A stretch of 64,000 nt of DNA from Yersinia alsatica. Its GTDB lineage: Bacteria > Pseudomonadota > Gammaproteobacteria > Enterobacterales > Enterobacteriaceae. The position numbers and the translations under genes are program-made. The stretch covers positions 462,340-526,339 of the forward strand of contig NZ_CABHWW010000011.1 in NCBI RefSeq assembly GCF_902170305.1. The letters are read 5' to 3'. Position 1 is the first letter of the stretch; each line of letters opens with the position of its first letter. This document shows positions 1 through 9,077 of the stretch, one piece after another. The notes under the pieces were generated by a model. The model saw only the letters and a list, made by a program, of their open reading frames with translations, had not been told where the DNA came from and ran no database searches.

Positions 1-88
1 ACTTGTCCGCCGCATGCTGGATAACACCCGGCTCTTGATCAATGAATTCGGGATAAGTCAGTTGTTCAGTAATTTGAAATCGGCTCAT
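1..88 (-). CDS. urtD: UrtD urea ABC transporter ATP-binding subunit, N-terminal fragment (partial)
   Basis: Only the first 29 codons are in the window; the gene runs off the left edge. The start ATG (88-86) overlaps the TGA of urtC as ATGA, the usual sign of translational coupling in this operon. The visible peptide begins MSRFQITEQL and contains no catalytic motif yet. The identification as UrtD, one of two ATPases that power urea import, rests on position directly after urtA-urtB-urtC, not on sequence. urtE would be expected further left. Confidence 0.7.
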   Translation of the reverse strand, partial: MSRFQITEQLTYPEFIDQEPGVIQHAADK

Positions 89-1161
89 TTATCTTTCCCC
101 CGCCGCAATAACCCAATCACACCTTTAGGCAAGAACAAGGTAACCAGAATAAATATTAAGCCGAGGAAGAATTGCCAATATTCCGGCATTGCCATGGTGA
201 ACCAACTTTTTGCACCATTGACGATTCCCGCCCCCAATACTGGGCCAATCAGAGTGCCACGCCCACCCAGAGCAACCCAAATTGCAGCCTCAATAGAGTT
301 AGTTGGCGACATTTCACTGGGATTGATAATGCCAACCTGCGGTACATATAACGCACCGGCTAAAGCGCAAAGTACGGCAGAGAGTGTCCAGACAAATAAC
401 TTAAAACCTTTAGGGTCATAACCACAGAATGTCAGTCGGTTTTCAGCATCGCGCACGGCAGTCAATACTCGGCCAAACTTGGTGCGCGCCAACGCAAATC
501 CCAGCACTAAACTGGCAATTAACAGTGCTAGAGTGGCAAGAAATAAGGCAATACGAGTAGATGTTGCCGATACAGGGAAACCCAGCAAGGTAGTAAAACC
601 AGTGAAGCCATTGTTGCCACCAAAGCCGGTTTCGTTGCGAAAAAATAGCAACATTCCCGCATAGGTTAGTGCCTGTGTCATGATAGAAAAATAGACACCT
701 TTTATTTTTGAGCGAAAGGCAAAGTAGCCAAAAATAAAAGCCAGCAAACCGGGTACCAATACAATCAGACATAACGCCCAGACGAAATATTGACTGCCAC
801 TCCAAAACCATGGCAGCTCGCTCCATGATAAGAAAGACATAAAAGCAGGCAAACCATCACCAGCCGCCTGACGCATCAAGTACATCCCCATGGCATAACC
901 ACCGAGCGCGAAAAACAAACCATGCCCCAGTGACAGCAACCCGGCGTATCCCCACACCAGATCTAACGCAATTGCGACTACCGCATAACACAGAATCTTG
1001 CCCATAAGAGTTAAGGTATATGTCGAGATTGCCAACGGATTATCGGCTGGTAGTAATGCTAAAAAAGGCAAAATAATCAGAAAAATAACCACCAAGACAC
1101 TCAGTAACAGGCTGAGAACAGGGGCTTTCTGCGTCAAGGTTATCGTCAAAGGTTGATTCAT
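85..1161 (-). CDS. urtC: UrtC, urea ABC transporter permease (LivM type)
   Basis: Inner-membrane permease of 358 residues, one half of the channel that imports urea from the periplasm using the UrtD/UrtE ATPases. The protein is strongly hydrophobic with about ten membrane segments. The LivM-family core is visible: a Gly-rich segment with GLLSLGHGLFFALGG near residues 75-90, and a cytoplasmic EAA-like loop with EAAIWVALGGRGTLIGPVLG near residues 290-312. It starts at ATG 1161, overlapping the urtB stop by one base (TAATG), and its own stop overlaps the urtD start, so the genes form one translationally coupled operon. Length and order fit UrtC well. A branched-chain amino-acid permease is the only real alternative, and the neighbouring UrtA and extended UrtB argue against it. 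Confidence 0.9.
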   Translation of the reverse strand: MNQPLTITLTQKAPVLSLLLSVLVVIFLIILPFLALLPADNPLAISTYTLTLMGKILCYAVVAIALDLVWGYAGLLSLGHGLFFALGGYAMGMYLMRQAAGDGLPAFMSFLSWSELPWFWSGSQYFVWALCLIVLVPGLLAFIFGYFAFRSKIKGVYFSIMTQALTYAGMLLFFRNETGFGGNNGFTGFTTLLGFPVSATSTRIALFLATLALLIASLVLGFALARTKFGRVLTAVRDAENRLTFCGYDPKGFKLFVWTLSAVLCALAGALYVPQVGIINPSEMSPTNSIEAAIWVALGGRGTLIGPVLGAGIVNGAKSWFTMAMPEYWQFFLGLIFILVTLFLPKGVIGLLRRGKDK

Positions 1162-2762
1162 TAGTCACTCACCCTGCCCTTAAGGGCAAACAGACCCTGC
1201 GGGCGTTTTTGAATAAACAAAATGATCAGCACTAAAATCAATATCTTGCCTAGCACTGCGCCAATCTGCGGTTCCAGAATTTTATTCAACATCCCTAATC
1301 CCAGTGCGGCGACAACACTGCCCGCAAGTTGCCCAACGCCCCCCAAAACCACTACCAGGAAAGAGTCGATGATATATCCCTGGCCTAATTCCGGGCCGAC
1401 ATTTCCCAGTTGCGATAGAGCAACGCCCCCCAAACCGGCAATGCCAGAACCCAACCCAAATGCCAACATATCGACCCTTCCTGTCGCCACCCCGCAACAC
1501 GCCGCCATTGCACGGTTCTGTGTCACGGCGCGTACCTGTAATCCGAGACGAGTTTTATTCAGCAACAACCAAGTGAGTAGCAAAACAATAACGACGAAAG
1601 CAATAACCGCAATACGATTCCACGGTAAGACCAGATTCGGTAAAATCTGTACTCCGCCAGACAACCATGCGGGGTTAGCAACTTCCAAATTTTGGGCACC
1701 AAAAATCATTCGCACACTCTGAATCAGCATTAGGCTGATACCCCAGGTTGCCAGCAATGTTTCTAGTGGCCGGCCATAGAGATGGCGAATCACTGTTCGC
1801 TCTAAAATCATGCCAATTCCGGCAGTAATAAAGAAAGCGACAGGTAAAGCAATCAAGGGATAAAGAGCCAGCCAGTGTGGAGCAAAGTGTTGAAATAAGG
1901 ATTGCACCAAATAAGCGGAGTAGGCACCCAGCATCAGCATTTCACCGTGTGCCATGTTAATAACACCCAACAAACCATAAGTAATGGCTAGCCCCAATGC
2001 CGCCAACAATAAAATGGAGCCTAGTGATAGCCCACTGAATACCTGCCCAATAATATCCCCAACCATCAGCCGGTTTTGTACCTGCTTTAAGCTACTAGCG
2101 GCAGCGGCACGCACATGCTCATCAGGCTCTACATGAATATCTGTTAGGCTTTGCAATCGTGACTGAGTTTGGGGTGAACCCGATTGCCCCAGTAATTGCA
2201 CCGCATTCAACCGCACCAGAGGATTGCTGTCAGTGAGTTGTAAATTAGCCAGCGCGATACTTAATGCCTCTTTAACTTTATTGTCAGTCTCCAATTTCAG
2301 GCGCTGATTCAGTAACGGCAATTGATCGCTTTGCGCCTGCTGCTGTAATTCCAGCGCCGCTTGCAAACGCACCGCTTCATCCTTACTGACTAGCCGCTGG
2401 GCCGCCAATGCATTAGCAATGAGAATACGTAACCGATTATTGAGCCAGATTTTTTTCGGTGTATCAGTGGGTTGTAGTTGTCCTTCCAAAGGTGTGAAAA
2501 CTTGATTGTTTTGGACGAAAGCCCGCCCCGCACTATCAATAACCAACGTTTCTTGTTTTAGTGCTTGCAATAATGGCAGCCGGCTAACATCTGGCTCTGT
2601 TGCCCATTGCTGCAACATAATGGCTTGTTGCGAGCGGTTGGCTGCAACAAAATCATGGGCTGGCCCTGCGGTTGCCAGAGCCGATATGCCCATTAACAAA
2701 CCGAGCATTAGCCGAAGTAGATAATGAGTTGTGCAACCCCAAACAGGAATTAATGATTTCAT
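1161..2762 (-). CDS. urtB: UrtB, urea ABC transporter permease with N-terminal extension
   Basis: Second membrane permease of the urea importer (LivH type). It has a signal-like hydrophobic N-terminus, then a soluble helical region of roughly 200 residues resembling HEAT-like repeats (for example NPLVRLNAVQLLGQSGSPQT), then the permease core with YGLLGVINMAHGEMLMLGAY and the loop LGNVGPELGQGYIIDSFLVVVLGGVG. This soluble extension is typical of proteobacterial UrtB and separates it from LivH. The frame is open upstream to a TTG at 2807, but that start lies inside an intercistronic hairpin. I prefer ATG 2762 (MKSLIPVWGC) with a weak GAG ribosome site; ATG 2774 is also possible. It follows urtA by about 70 bases. 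Confidence 0.9.
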   Translation of the reverse strand: MKSLIPVWGCTTHYLLRLMLGLLMGISALATAGPAHDFVAANRSQQAIMLQQWATEPDVSRLPLLQALKQETLVIDSAGRAFVQNNQVFTPLEGQLQPTDTPKKIWLNNRLRILIANALAAQRLVSKDEAVRLQAALELQQQAQSDQLPLLNQRLKLETDNKVKEALSIALANLQLTDSNPLVRLNAVQLLGQSGSPQTQSRLQSLTDIHVEPDEHVRAAAASSLKQVQNRLMVGDIIGQVFSGLSLGSILLLAALGLAITYGLLGVINMAHGEMLMLGAYSAYLVQSLFQHFAPHWLALYPLIALPVAFFITAGIGMILERTVIRHLYGRPLETLLATWGISLMLIQSVRMIFGAQNLEVANPAWLSGGVQILPNLVLPWNRIAVIAFVVIVLLLTWLLLNKTRLGLQVRAVTQNRAMAACCGVATGRVDMLAFGLGSGIAGLGGVALSQLGNVGPELGQGYIIDSFLVVVLGGVGQLAGSVVAALGLGMLNKILEPQIGAVLGKILILVLIILFIQKRPQGLFALKGRVSD

Positions 2763-2795
2763 AGGTTCACTCATCACGGATATTTGGCGAAAAGG

Positions 2796-2825
2796 CTCCG
2801 AAGCCAACTAGACCTAACTTCGGAG
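2796..2825 (-). promoter_or_regulatory. Intercistronic hairpin between urtA and urtB
   Basis: CTCCGAAG (2796-2803) and CTTCGGAG (2818-2825) form a perfect 8-bp stem just after the urtA stop codon. No T-run follows on the minus strand, so it is more likely a partial terminator or mRNA-stabilising stem that keeps the binding protein more abundant than the permeases. That role is inferred. Confidence 0.5.
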
Positions 2826-2833
2826 AATTACCA

Positions 2834-4102
2834 TTACTGAGTGCTTTTAACCGGGTGATCCGGCTTTTTGTCATTGCCTGCGATGAATGGGCTCCACGGC
2901 TGCGCTCGGATCGGGGCGTCGGTTTGCCACACTACATTAAACTGCCCATTAGCTTCAATTTCGCCAATCATCACCGGTTTGTGTAAGTGGTGATTGGTGT
3001 TATCCATGGTTAACGTAAAGCCAGATGGTGCCGGATATGTCTGACCGGCCATAGCCGCGCGAACTTTATCAACATCGGTTGATTTGGCTTTCTCAACTGC
3101 TTGAGCCCACATATGCATGCCGACCCAAGTCGCCTCCATTGGGTCATTGGTTACTGCGGTATCAGCATTCGGCAAATTATGTGCTTTGGCATAAGCTTTC
3201 CATTGTTCAACAAATTTCTTATTCGTCGGGTTATCGACTGATTGGAAATAGTTCCAGGCGGCAAGGTTCCCGACCAATGGCTTGGTATCGATACCACGTA
3301 ACTCCTCTTCACCGACAGAGAAAGCAATAACTGGCACATCGGTCGCTTTAATACCTTGGTTGGCTAATTCTTTATAGAAAGGAACATTCGAATCACCATT
3401 GATGGTAGAAATAACCGCTGTCTTCCCATCCGCAGAGAATTTCTTAATATTGCCAACGATAGTTTGGTAATCGCTATAACCAAATGGGGTATAAATTTCC
3501 TCAATATCTTTATCTTGAATACCCTTGGTATGCAGGAAGGCCCGCAGAATTTTATTAGTTGTACGCGGATAGACGTAGTCAGTGCCCAACAAAATAAAGC
3601 GTTTGGCTGCACCACCATCTTCACTTAATAAATATTCTACCGCCGGGATAGCTTGTTGATTTGGTGCCGCCCCGGTATAGAAGACATTCGGTGACATTTC
3701 TTCACCTTCATATTGCACCGGGTAGAACAGTAAGCCATTTAATTCTTCAAATACCGGCAATACTGATTTGCGTGAAACTGAAGTCCAGGCTCCAAATACA
3801 ACAGCAACTTTATCTTGTGTTAATAATTGCCGCGCTTTTTCGGCAAATAACGGCCAGTTAGATGCCGGATCAACAATAACCGGCTCCAGTTTTTTACCCA
3901 ATACGCCACCATGAGCATTGATATCGTCAATGCTCATCAAAGCCATATCTTTCAATGGGGTTTCAGAAATAGCCATAGTGCCGGACAACGAGTGCAAAAT
4001 ACCCACTTTAATGGTATCTGCAGCCAATGTACCAAATGCCACCCCCATACTGATAATCGAAGCCGAAAGTGCAAAAACCTTAACCAAGTTACGATGTTGC
4101 AT
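2834..4102 (-). CDS. urtA: UrtA, urea-binding periplasmic protein
   Basis: Periplasmic substrate-binding protein of the urea ABC transporter, 422 residues. A typical Sec signal peptide starts MQHRNLVKVF and is likely cut near LAADTIKVG. The mature part begins KVGILHSLSGTMAISETPLKD, characteristic of the Peripla_BP_5/amide-urea binding family, and the central NVFYTGAAPNQQAIPAVEYL segment is typical of UrtA. The frame is open to 4183, but the sigma-54 promoter would place the RNA start near 4143. ATG 4102 also has a good AGAGG ribosome site, so I use it. First gene of the urtABCD(E) operon. Confidence 0.93.
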   Translation of the reverse strand: MQHRNLVKVFALSASIISMGVAFGTLAADTIKVGILHSLSGTMAISETPLKDMALMSIDDINAHGGVLGKKLEPVIVDPASNWPLFAEKARQLLTQDKVAVVFGAWTSVSRKSVLPVFEELNGLLFYPVQYEGEEMSPNVFYTGAAPNQQAIPAVEYLLSEDGGAAKRFILLGTDYVYPRTTNKILRAFLHTKGIQDKDIEEIYTPFGYSDYQTIVGNIKKFSADGKTAVISTINGDSNVPFYKELANQGIKATDVPVIAFSVGEEELRGIDTKPLVGNLAAWNYFQSVDNPTNKKFVEQWKAYAKAHNLPNADTAVTNDPMEATWVGMHMWAQAVEKAKSTDVDKVRAAMAGQTYPAPSGFTLTMDNTNHHLHKPVMIGEIEANGQFNVVWQTDAPIRAQPWSPFIAGNDKKPDHPVKSTQ

Positions 4103-4154
4103 AGCATTAACCTCTGGTCGTTGAGTAAAACACACAAGATTGGATTTACTCTGC

Positions 4155-4170
4155 GCAATCGCCGTGCCAG
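4155..4170 (-). promoter_or_regulatory. Sigma-54 promoter of the urt operon
   Basis: On the minus strand CTGGCACGGCGATTGC contains TGGCAC, five bases and TTGC, matching the -24/-12 elements read by RpoN. The predicted RNA start is near 4143, giving a leader of about 40 nt before the urtA ATG. Together with the NtrC-like site upstream it indicates activation under nitrogen limitation. Confidence 0.82.
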
Positions 4171-4243
4171 TTTTATATCTCAATAATTTAATTGAAGATT
4201 ATAGATATCTTGGTTAAATAGCCTGATATATAGCCTAATTGTC

Positions 4244-4260
4244 TGCACCATTAATGCGCA
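4244..4260 (-). promoter_or_regulatory. NtrC (GlnG) enhancer-type site upstream of urtA
   Basis: Minus strand reads TGCGCATTAATGGTGCA against the known NtrC dyad TGCACC-N5-GGTGCA. One half-site is perfect and the other matches four of six bases. Its centre lies about 110 bp upstream of the predicted sigma-54 start, the usual enhancer distance. Confidence 0.7.
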
Positions 4261-4366
4261 ATATACGAGCATAGATAGTGCAACAGTGGGGGAAATAAGA
4301 TACTACGATGAAAAAGCTGGAATGGGTTAATTCAGAAGTTAACAAAGAGTATGCGGCTAATTAACA

Positions 4367-4401
4367 AAAAACAGGAATAGCTAATGGCCATTCCTGTTTT
4401 T
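4367..4401 (-). terminator. Rho-independent terminator after the DUF1456 gene
   Basis: A 12-bp stem AAAAACAGGAAT / ATTCCTGTTTTT with an 11-nt loop, followed on the minus strand by T-rich sequence. It separates the DUF1456 gene from the urtA regulatory region and is nearly symmetrical, so it could work in both directions. Confidence 0.75.
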
Positions 4402-4491
4402 ATATTGCTCAGCTATGCCGAGACATCCCCAAAAGATTTCAACGGACAGCCAACACAGCTGTAATTTGAGAGATGACCGGTATATTTAATT

Positions 4492-4962
4492 CTATTTTTT
4501 AGGACCACGTATCCGCAATGTCAGACCTTTCAGGAAATAACGCAGCACCTGATCACCACAAGGGCGGAAGTTTTTACTCCCTTCTTTACGGAACAAAGCA
4601 TTTAGCTCAGGTTTGGACACAGGGAACTCAACAGCATTAAAAACATCATGCATATCGGTATCTTTCAACTCAAATGCGACACGCAGTTTTTTGAGCACGA
4701 TATTGTTAGTAATGACAGGTTCTACCGCGGGTGCCGGGAACTTGTCATCTTTACCGCGGCGAAAGAAAATCAGGCCATTAAGGAAATGTGCCATCACCAG
4801 ATCAGGGCAATCCTGATAACCAGCTTCGTCTTCTTTCTTAAGGAAATTAACGACATCCGCATTGTTCACTTCAAAATCAGCCAGCTTAATGATTTCTGTT
4901 ATCTTGGTATCGTTAACGTTAAGCATATAGCGAACACTACGGAGCACATCGTTGTTGATCAT
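4492..4962 (-). CDS. yehS: YehS-like DUF1456 family protein
   Basis: A 156-residue soluble protein built of two similar halves of about 70 residues, each opening with a V/L-R-x-x-F/Y-x-L pattern (NDVLRSVRYMLNVND and NNIVLKKLRVAFELKDTD) and ending in a YFLKGL/HFLNGL segment followed by basic residues. This is the DUF1456/YehS architecture. The biochemical function of the family is unknown to me. It stands alone, transcribed toward urtA, with its own terminator. Confidence 0.85.
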   Translation of the reverse strand: MINNDVLRSVRYMLNVNDTKITEIIKLADFEVNNADVVNFLKKEDEAGYQDCPDLVMAHFLNGLIFFRRGKDDKFPAPAVEPVITNNIVLKKLRVAFELKDTDMHDVFNAVEFPVSKPELNALFRKEGSKNFRPCGDQVLRYFLKGLTLRIRGPKK

Positions 4963-5197
4963 ATTACTGCCCTATTCCTATTATGTAGATTAGACGTGTG
5001 CGAATATCGCAAGAAAAACAAAACGCTTCTTTAACGTCTAGCGGGCAGTATTGTATAGATCAACGCCGATCTTCTCAATGTAAATCTGGTTAGTGATAAA
5101 AACAGCTGACATACCAAAAATAAAACCCAAAAATAAAATAATAGTTAATATTATTATTTATTGGATGCTATTTATAATATAAAAACCAATCTATACA

Positions 5198-6103
5198 TTA
5201 AGCTTTGGGATTAGTATTATTAGCTGGATGATAAAGCGCAATTTCTTCACCAAGAATATACTTCCGCCGTAATGTTGCGGATATCTTATCCATGACCATC
5301 ACAATAACTACCATTATTAATGTGATAAACATTACTACATCCCAGTTCCATAGCCGCATATTTTCGGCATACACTAAACCAATCCCTCCGGCTCCGACAA
5401 AACCCAATACCGCAGCAGAGCGAGTATTAGATTCAATTTGATAAAGGCTTAGAGCCAAAAAGGTTGGAAAAGATTGAGTAAATATCCCAAAACGTTGCTT
5501 CTGCAAGGCATTGGCTCCCATGGCAGTCAGGCCACGATTGGGTGATTTGTCTACTGCCTCATGCCCTTCGGCATAGAGTTTACCCAATAACCCCATATCT
5601 TGAATGATAATCGCCAGCACCCCGGCAAGTGGCCCCATCCCTACGGCTCGAACAAAAATCAGCCCCCAGATAGCCATATCTATACCACGGAAAATATCCA
5701 GAAAACGGCGCACGACAAATGAAATAATACGTAAACCCGGCGTTGACATCACGTTTCGTGCTGCCAGAAATGACAAGGGTAAAGCAATCAGTGTAGCGGT
5801 GAGTGTGCCAGCAAAAACAATTGCTAAGGTAATAAATATCTGACCGAAATAATACTTAAATGGCCAATTCATAAAATCATGCCAAACAAACATACGTAAA
5901 AAATAACGGCTAATTTGTTGACTACCATTTGCAAATGTTTGCCAAGGAATCCCAAAGGTTTTGAAGAAAAATAGGTAATATAAAAAAATACCAACAGCTA
6001 TCATTGTGATCCATCTGATATAACGTTTTTGCTGTAAGAAAATTTGTGGATTTTGCTGTTTTAGCATTGATAACTGACCTGCAGTCAGATGATGAGTCAA
6101 CAT
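5198..6103 (-). CDS. phnE: Phosphonate/phosphite-type ABC transporter permease, second PhnE
   Basis: Inner-membrane permease of 301 residues, BPD_transp_1/PhnE family. About six membrane segments are visible. The cytoplasmic coupling loop reads EGHEAVDKSPNRGLTAMGAN (about residues 178-197), followed by QKQRFGIFTQSFPTF, the PhnE version of the EAA loop. Its ATG overlaps the stop codon of the upstream permease gene by one base (TAATG), so the two PhnE proteins are probably made in equal amounts and form a heterodimeric channel. Substrate specificity (phosphonate, phosphite or related anion) cannot be told from the sequence. Confidence 0.88.
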   Translation of the reverse strand: MLTHHLTAGQLSMLKQQNPQIFLQQKRYIRWITMIAVGIFLYYLFFFKTFGIPWQTFANGSQQISRYFLRMFVWHDFMNWPFKYYFGQIFITLAIVFAGTLTATLIALPLSFLAARNVMSTPGLRIISFVVRRFLDIFRGIDMAIWGLIFVRAVGMGPLAGVLAIIIQDMGLLGKLYAEGHEAVDKSPNRGLTAMGANALQKQRFGIFTQSFPTFLALSLYQIESNTRSAAVLGFVGAGGIGLVYAENMRLWNWDVVMFITLIMVVIVMVMDKISATLRRKYILGEEIALYHPANNTNPKA

Positions 6104-6966
6104 TATGAAGTTCCTTCCACGACTCGCTTGCGTAATTTACCGGATGTGTAATCCAACAATGAAACCACAATAATAATCAGCAGCAATGTCATGCTGACTT
6201 GATCATAGCGATCGAGTTTTATTGAGGTCATTAACTCTTGCCCAATTCCGCCGGCCCCCACCAATCCTAAAATAGTTGATTGGCGAAAGTTAATTTCCAG
6301 GCGCATAAAGCTATAAGAGAGAAATATGGGTTTTACCTGTGGCCACAACGCAAAACGCATACGCTGTAATTTTCCAGCCCCACAAGCCGCCAAACCGCGC
6401 ACAGGTTTATCCGATGCGGTTTCCAGTGATTCATAAAATAACTTGGTTAAACTGCCAATAGTATGTAATGCCAAAGCTAAAAAACCGGGAATAGCCCCAA
6501 TACCAAACGCCATGACAAACATCACCGCCCAGGCTAATTCCGGCATGGTACGTAAAAACGCAACAAATGTGCGGATCGATAATCGCAACCAAGGAGGGCT
6601 TTGGGTATTATTTGCAGCCAAAAAGGCAAGAATAATGGCAACGATAACTGACAAGATTGTCGAGGCTAATGCTAATTGCAGAGTTTCCCAAATCAGCGGT
6701 AACTGAATAGGTAAGCGGTAACCCCAATAAGCAAAAGAACCTTCCGTATGACCATCGGCAAACAAATTATGCCAATGGAGCACAGGTATAGTTTCAGCTA
6801 GATAATCAAAAAAACTCGGAATAGAAACAAAAACAGTATGTAAATTAAACTCAGCAATACTGCCAGCGCCAAGATAGATAATTGCCAGCGTCAATGACCA
6901 AATCAACGTTTCACGTTTTTGCTTAGTGCGAATCCGCTGATAGTAATGGTTAAAGTCTGTATTCAA
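6103..6966 (-). CDS. phnE: Phosphonate/phosphite-type ABC transporter permease, first PhnE
   Basis: PhnE-family permease of 287 residues, about six membrane helices, with the coupling loop ESLETASDKPVRGLAACGAG and RMRFALWPQVKP in the second half and a GLVGAGGIGQEL segment typical of the family. It is homologous to, but clearly different from, the downstream permease, so they are old paralogues rather than a recent duplication. Ordered phnC-phnD-phnE-phnE, as in transporters that import phosphonates or phosphite. No C-P lyase genes are in the window. Confidence 0.88.
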   Translation of the reverse strand: MNTDFNHYYQRIRTKQKRETLIWSLTLAIIYLGAGSIAEFNLHTVFVSIPSFFDYLAETIPVLHWHNLFADGHTEGSFAYWGYRLPIQLPLIWETLQLALASTILSVIVAIILAFLAANNTQSPPWLRLSIRTFVAFLRTMPELAWAVMFVMAFGIGAIPGFLALALHTIGSLTKLFYESLETASDKPVRGLAACGAGKLQRMRFALWPQVKPIFLSYSFMRLEINFRQSTILGLVGAGGIGQELMTSIKLDRYDQVSMTLLLIIIVVSLLDYTSGKLRKRVVEGTS

Positions 6967-7060
6967 AATTAGCTACCACCTCAAAGCAATCGCTCAAACA
7001 AGCCAGAGCTATACCCTGCAACTTCGAATATGCAGGGTATATTTTATCCGCAGAACCGAC

Positions 7061-7990
7061 TTAGCGGTCGCCTTTGGTTAATTCACGCTTCATATCAATA
7101 ATATTCTGATACTCGCTCAGTGATGTTTCACCGATATGCTGTTTGCCACCCATCGCTTTAATGAAACAACCGTGATCTTCTTTATCCAGTTTTTTAACTG
7201 CGGCCACTAACTGCGCTTTAAATTCAGCAGGCAATGCACTACGGACCAAAATAGGGCCATTCGGAATCAGCGGTGACTGCCAGATAATACGAATTTGTTT
7301 CATTAAATCCGGGTGATCCATACGAATCATGCGCGTGAATGCACCGCTGGTATAGCCTGTATTATAATCGCCAATCATGGAGGCCCAAGTCACCGCGCCA
7401 TCAAATTGGCCATTAATAACACCAAGAATATCTTGTTCATGGCCGCCAGAGAACGTCACGCTGGAGAAGAAATTGTTATATTTATTGTCTGGTGTTCCAC
7501 CAAATTTCTGTTTAAAACTTTGGTTAGGAATCAAGAATCCTGAGGTTGAGTCCGGATCAGCAAAACCAAATGCTTTGCCTTTCAAGTCTTCAATTTTCTG
7601 ATAAGGGCTATCGGCCTTTACCACTACAACTGAGTGATAACCGCGTGATTTATCTGTATCGTCAATCGCAATACCTACGATATCGACAGCTTTAGGGTCT
7701 TTAATATAGACAGAAGCAAAAGAAGAAGGCGACATACTTAATACTAAGTCAATCTTCCCACCTAATAACCCTTGAATAACACCGGAGTAGTCAGAGGCAT
7801 TATGCAGGTTTGTTTTTACGTTTAATTCTTTATCCAAGAATTCTTTGACACACATATTATCGCCAATTTGTTGTGTCGCATTTTGCCCGCCAAGAATACC
7901 CAGATTAATTTCTTTTGGTGCATCCGCTGCTGTGGCATTAAATACCATCATACTTGCCACTAATGAGGTAAGACAAAGTACTTTTTTCAT
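7061..7990 (-). CDS. phnD: PhnD-family periplasmic phosphonate/phosphite-binding protein
   Basis: Periplasmic binding protein of 309 residues. The signal peptide (MKKVLCLTSLVASMM...ATA) is followed by KEINLGILGGQN, the beta-strand opening of the PhnD family. The family hallmark region is visible as KGKAFGFADPDSTSGFLIPN near residues 140-160, where the Asp/Ser/Thr/Ser residues normally contact the phosphonate oxygens, and FSGGHEQDILGVINGQFDGAV follows. It lies between phnC and the permeases and delivers substrate to them. Confidence 0.9.
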   Translation of the reverse strand: MKKVLCLTSLVASMMVFNATAADAPKEINLGILGGQNATQQIGDNMCVKEFLDKELNVKTNLHNASDYSGVIQGLLGGKIDLVLSMSPSSFASVYIKDPKAVDIVGIAIDDTDKSRGYHSVVVVKADSPYQKIEDLKGKAFGFADPDSTSGFLIPNQSFKQKFGGTPDNKYNNFFSSVTFSGGHEQDILGVINGQFDGAVTWASMIGDYNTGYTSGAFTRMIRMDHPDLMKQIRIIWQSPLIPNGPILVRSALPAEFKAQLVAAVKKLDKEDHGCFIKAMGGKQHIGETSLSEYQNIIDMKRELTKGDR

Positions 7991-8026
7991 TAAATTAACC
8001 TATTCTGGTAAAGGGATAAATGGGAA

Positions 8027-8863
8027 TTAATGCAAAGTATCAGTTGATTCATCACTATAAATATCTTGAATAATAGCGTCATTGAGCATAGATGGATGAC
8101 CATCAAAAACAATTCTTCCATGAGCAATACCTATTACTCTCGTGCAATAATCTCTAACTAATTCCACAGAATGTAAGTTAACGACCACAGCAATATCATT
8201 CTCGCTTATTTTCTGTAATGTATTCATTATTCGGGTGGTATTTTTTGGGTCCAAAGAAGCGACCGGTTCATCAGCTAATAATATTTTAGGGTTTTGCATC
8301 ATGGCACGACAAATAGCAACACGCTGCATTTGTCCACCAGAGAGATTCTCTGCACGCTGCAAGGCGTGAGGCAGCATATTGAGCCATTGTAATAACTCAA
8401 TGGCTCTAGCTCTATCCTGCTCAGCAAATATTTTAAAAAATGATTTTAGTGTCGAGGTATAACTGAGGCGGCCTAGTAAGACATTGGTAATAACATCAAG
8501 CCGTGGAACTAAGCAGAAATCCTGAAAAATCATGCCACATTTTGCTCGCCACTTTCTCATCTGCTTTGTCGTCAATTCAGCGATATTCTGTGTATCACCA
8601 TTGTCATGGTAATTAATGATTTCACCGGCACTACTGGGAATGGTGCCATTTAAAACATGCAACAATGTGGATTTCCCGGCACCAGAACGACCAATTATTG
8701 CTACAAATTCACCAGCATGAAGTTCAAAGTTGATATCATCCAGAACTCGGTGTTGTGATTTGTATGCTTTAACTAACCCTTTAACGGCAAGTACCTTTTT
8801 ACGTGGTTCTTGCACCGCAGCTGGATAATCAGCCACAGTGAATTTACGCAATGCCTGGCCCAT
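8027..8863 (-). CDS. phnC: PhnC-family ABC transporter ATP-binding protein
   Basis: Cytoplasmic ATPase of 278 residues that powers the PhnD/PhnE/PhnE importer. Visible motifs are Walker [10 protein letters not shown] (about residue 58), Q-loop MIFQDFCLV, signature [14 protein letters not shown], Walker [14 protein letters not shown] and the switch-histidine segment [10 protein letters not shown]. First gene of the transporter operon, 36 bases before phnD. A GAGAG ribosome site precedes ATG 8863. No convincing Pho box was seen upstream, so phosphate control cannot be claimed. Confidence 0.92.
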   Translation of the reverse strand: MGQALRKFTVADYPAAVQEPRKKVLAVKGLVKAYKSQHRVLDDINFELHAGEFVAIIGRSGAGKSTLLHVLNGTIPSSAGEIINYHDNGDTQNIAELTTKQMRKWRAKCGMIFQDFCLVPRLDVITNVLLGRLSYTSTLKSFFKIFAEQDRARAIELLQWLNMLPHALQRAENLSGGQMQRVAICRAMMQNPKILLADEPVASLDPKNTTRIMNTLQKISENDIAVVVNLHSVELVRDYCTRVIGIAHGRIVFDGHPSMLNDAIIQDIYSDESTDTLH

Positions 8864-8940
8864 GTCATGTCTCTCAGATTGCCTGTAGTCATGAGCTATT
8901 AACGAATATTTCTATTGCATATTGATGATGCTTTTATGAG

Positions 8941-8970
8941 AGAAAGGTGACAAAAAATAGCCACCTTTCT
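8941..8970. repeat. Inverted repeat upstream of phnC
   Basis: AGAAAGGTG (8941-8949) and CACCTTTCT (8962-8970) form a perfect 9-bp stem with a 12-nt loop. No T-run follows on either strand. It lies about 80 bp upstream of phnC and could be an operator or an RNA stem; nothing else supports a role. Confidence 0.4.
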
Positions 8971-9077
8971 GATATTTTATGAGGACAGTATTTTGACGAG
9001 AAGACGTTTTCTTGATTAATGCTTATTGGCTTTACTGATGACGATTAAAATCATGGTCATAAGCATATCAATTGAGT

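Noticed and set aside
8864..9077. A Pho box upstream of phnC
   Set aside because: I looked for CTGTCAT-type repeats on the phnC strand and found none convincing, so phosphate-starvation control is not claimed.
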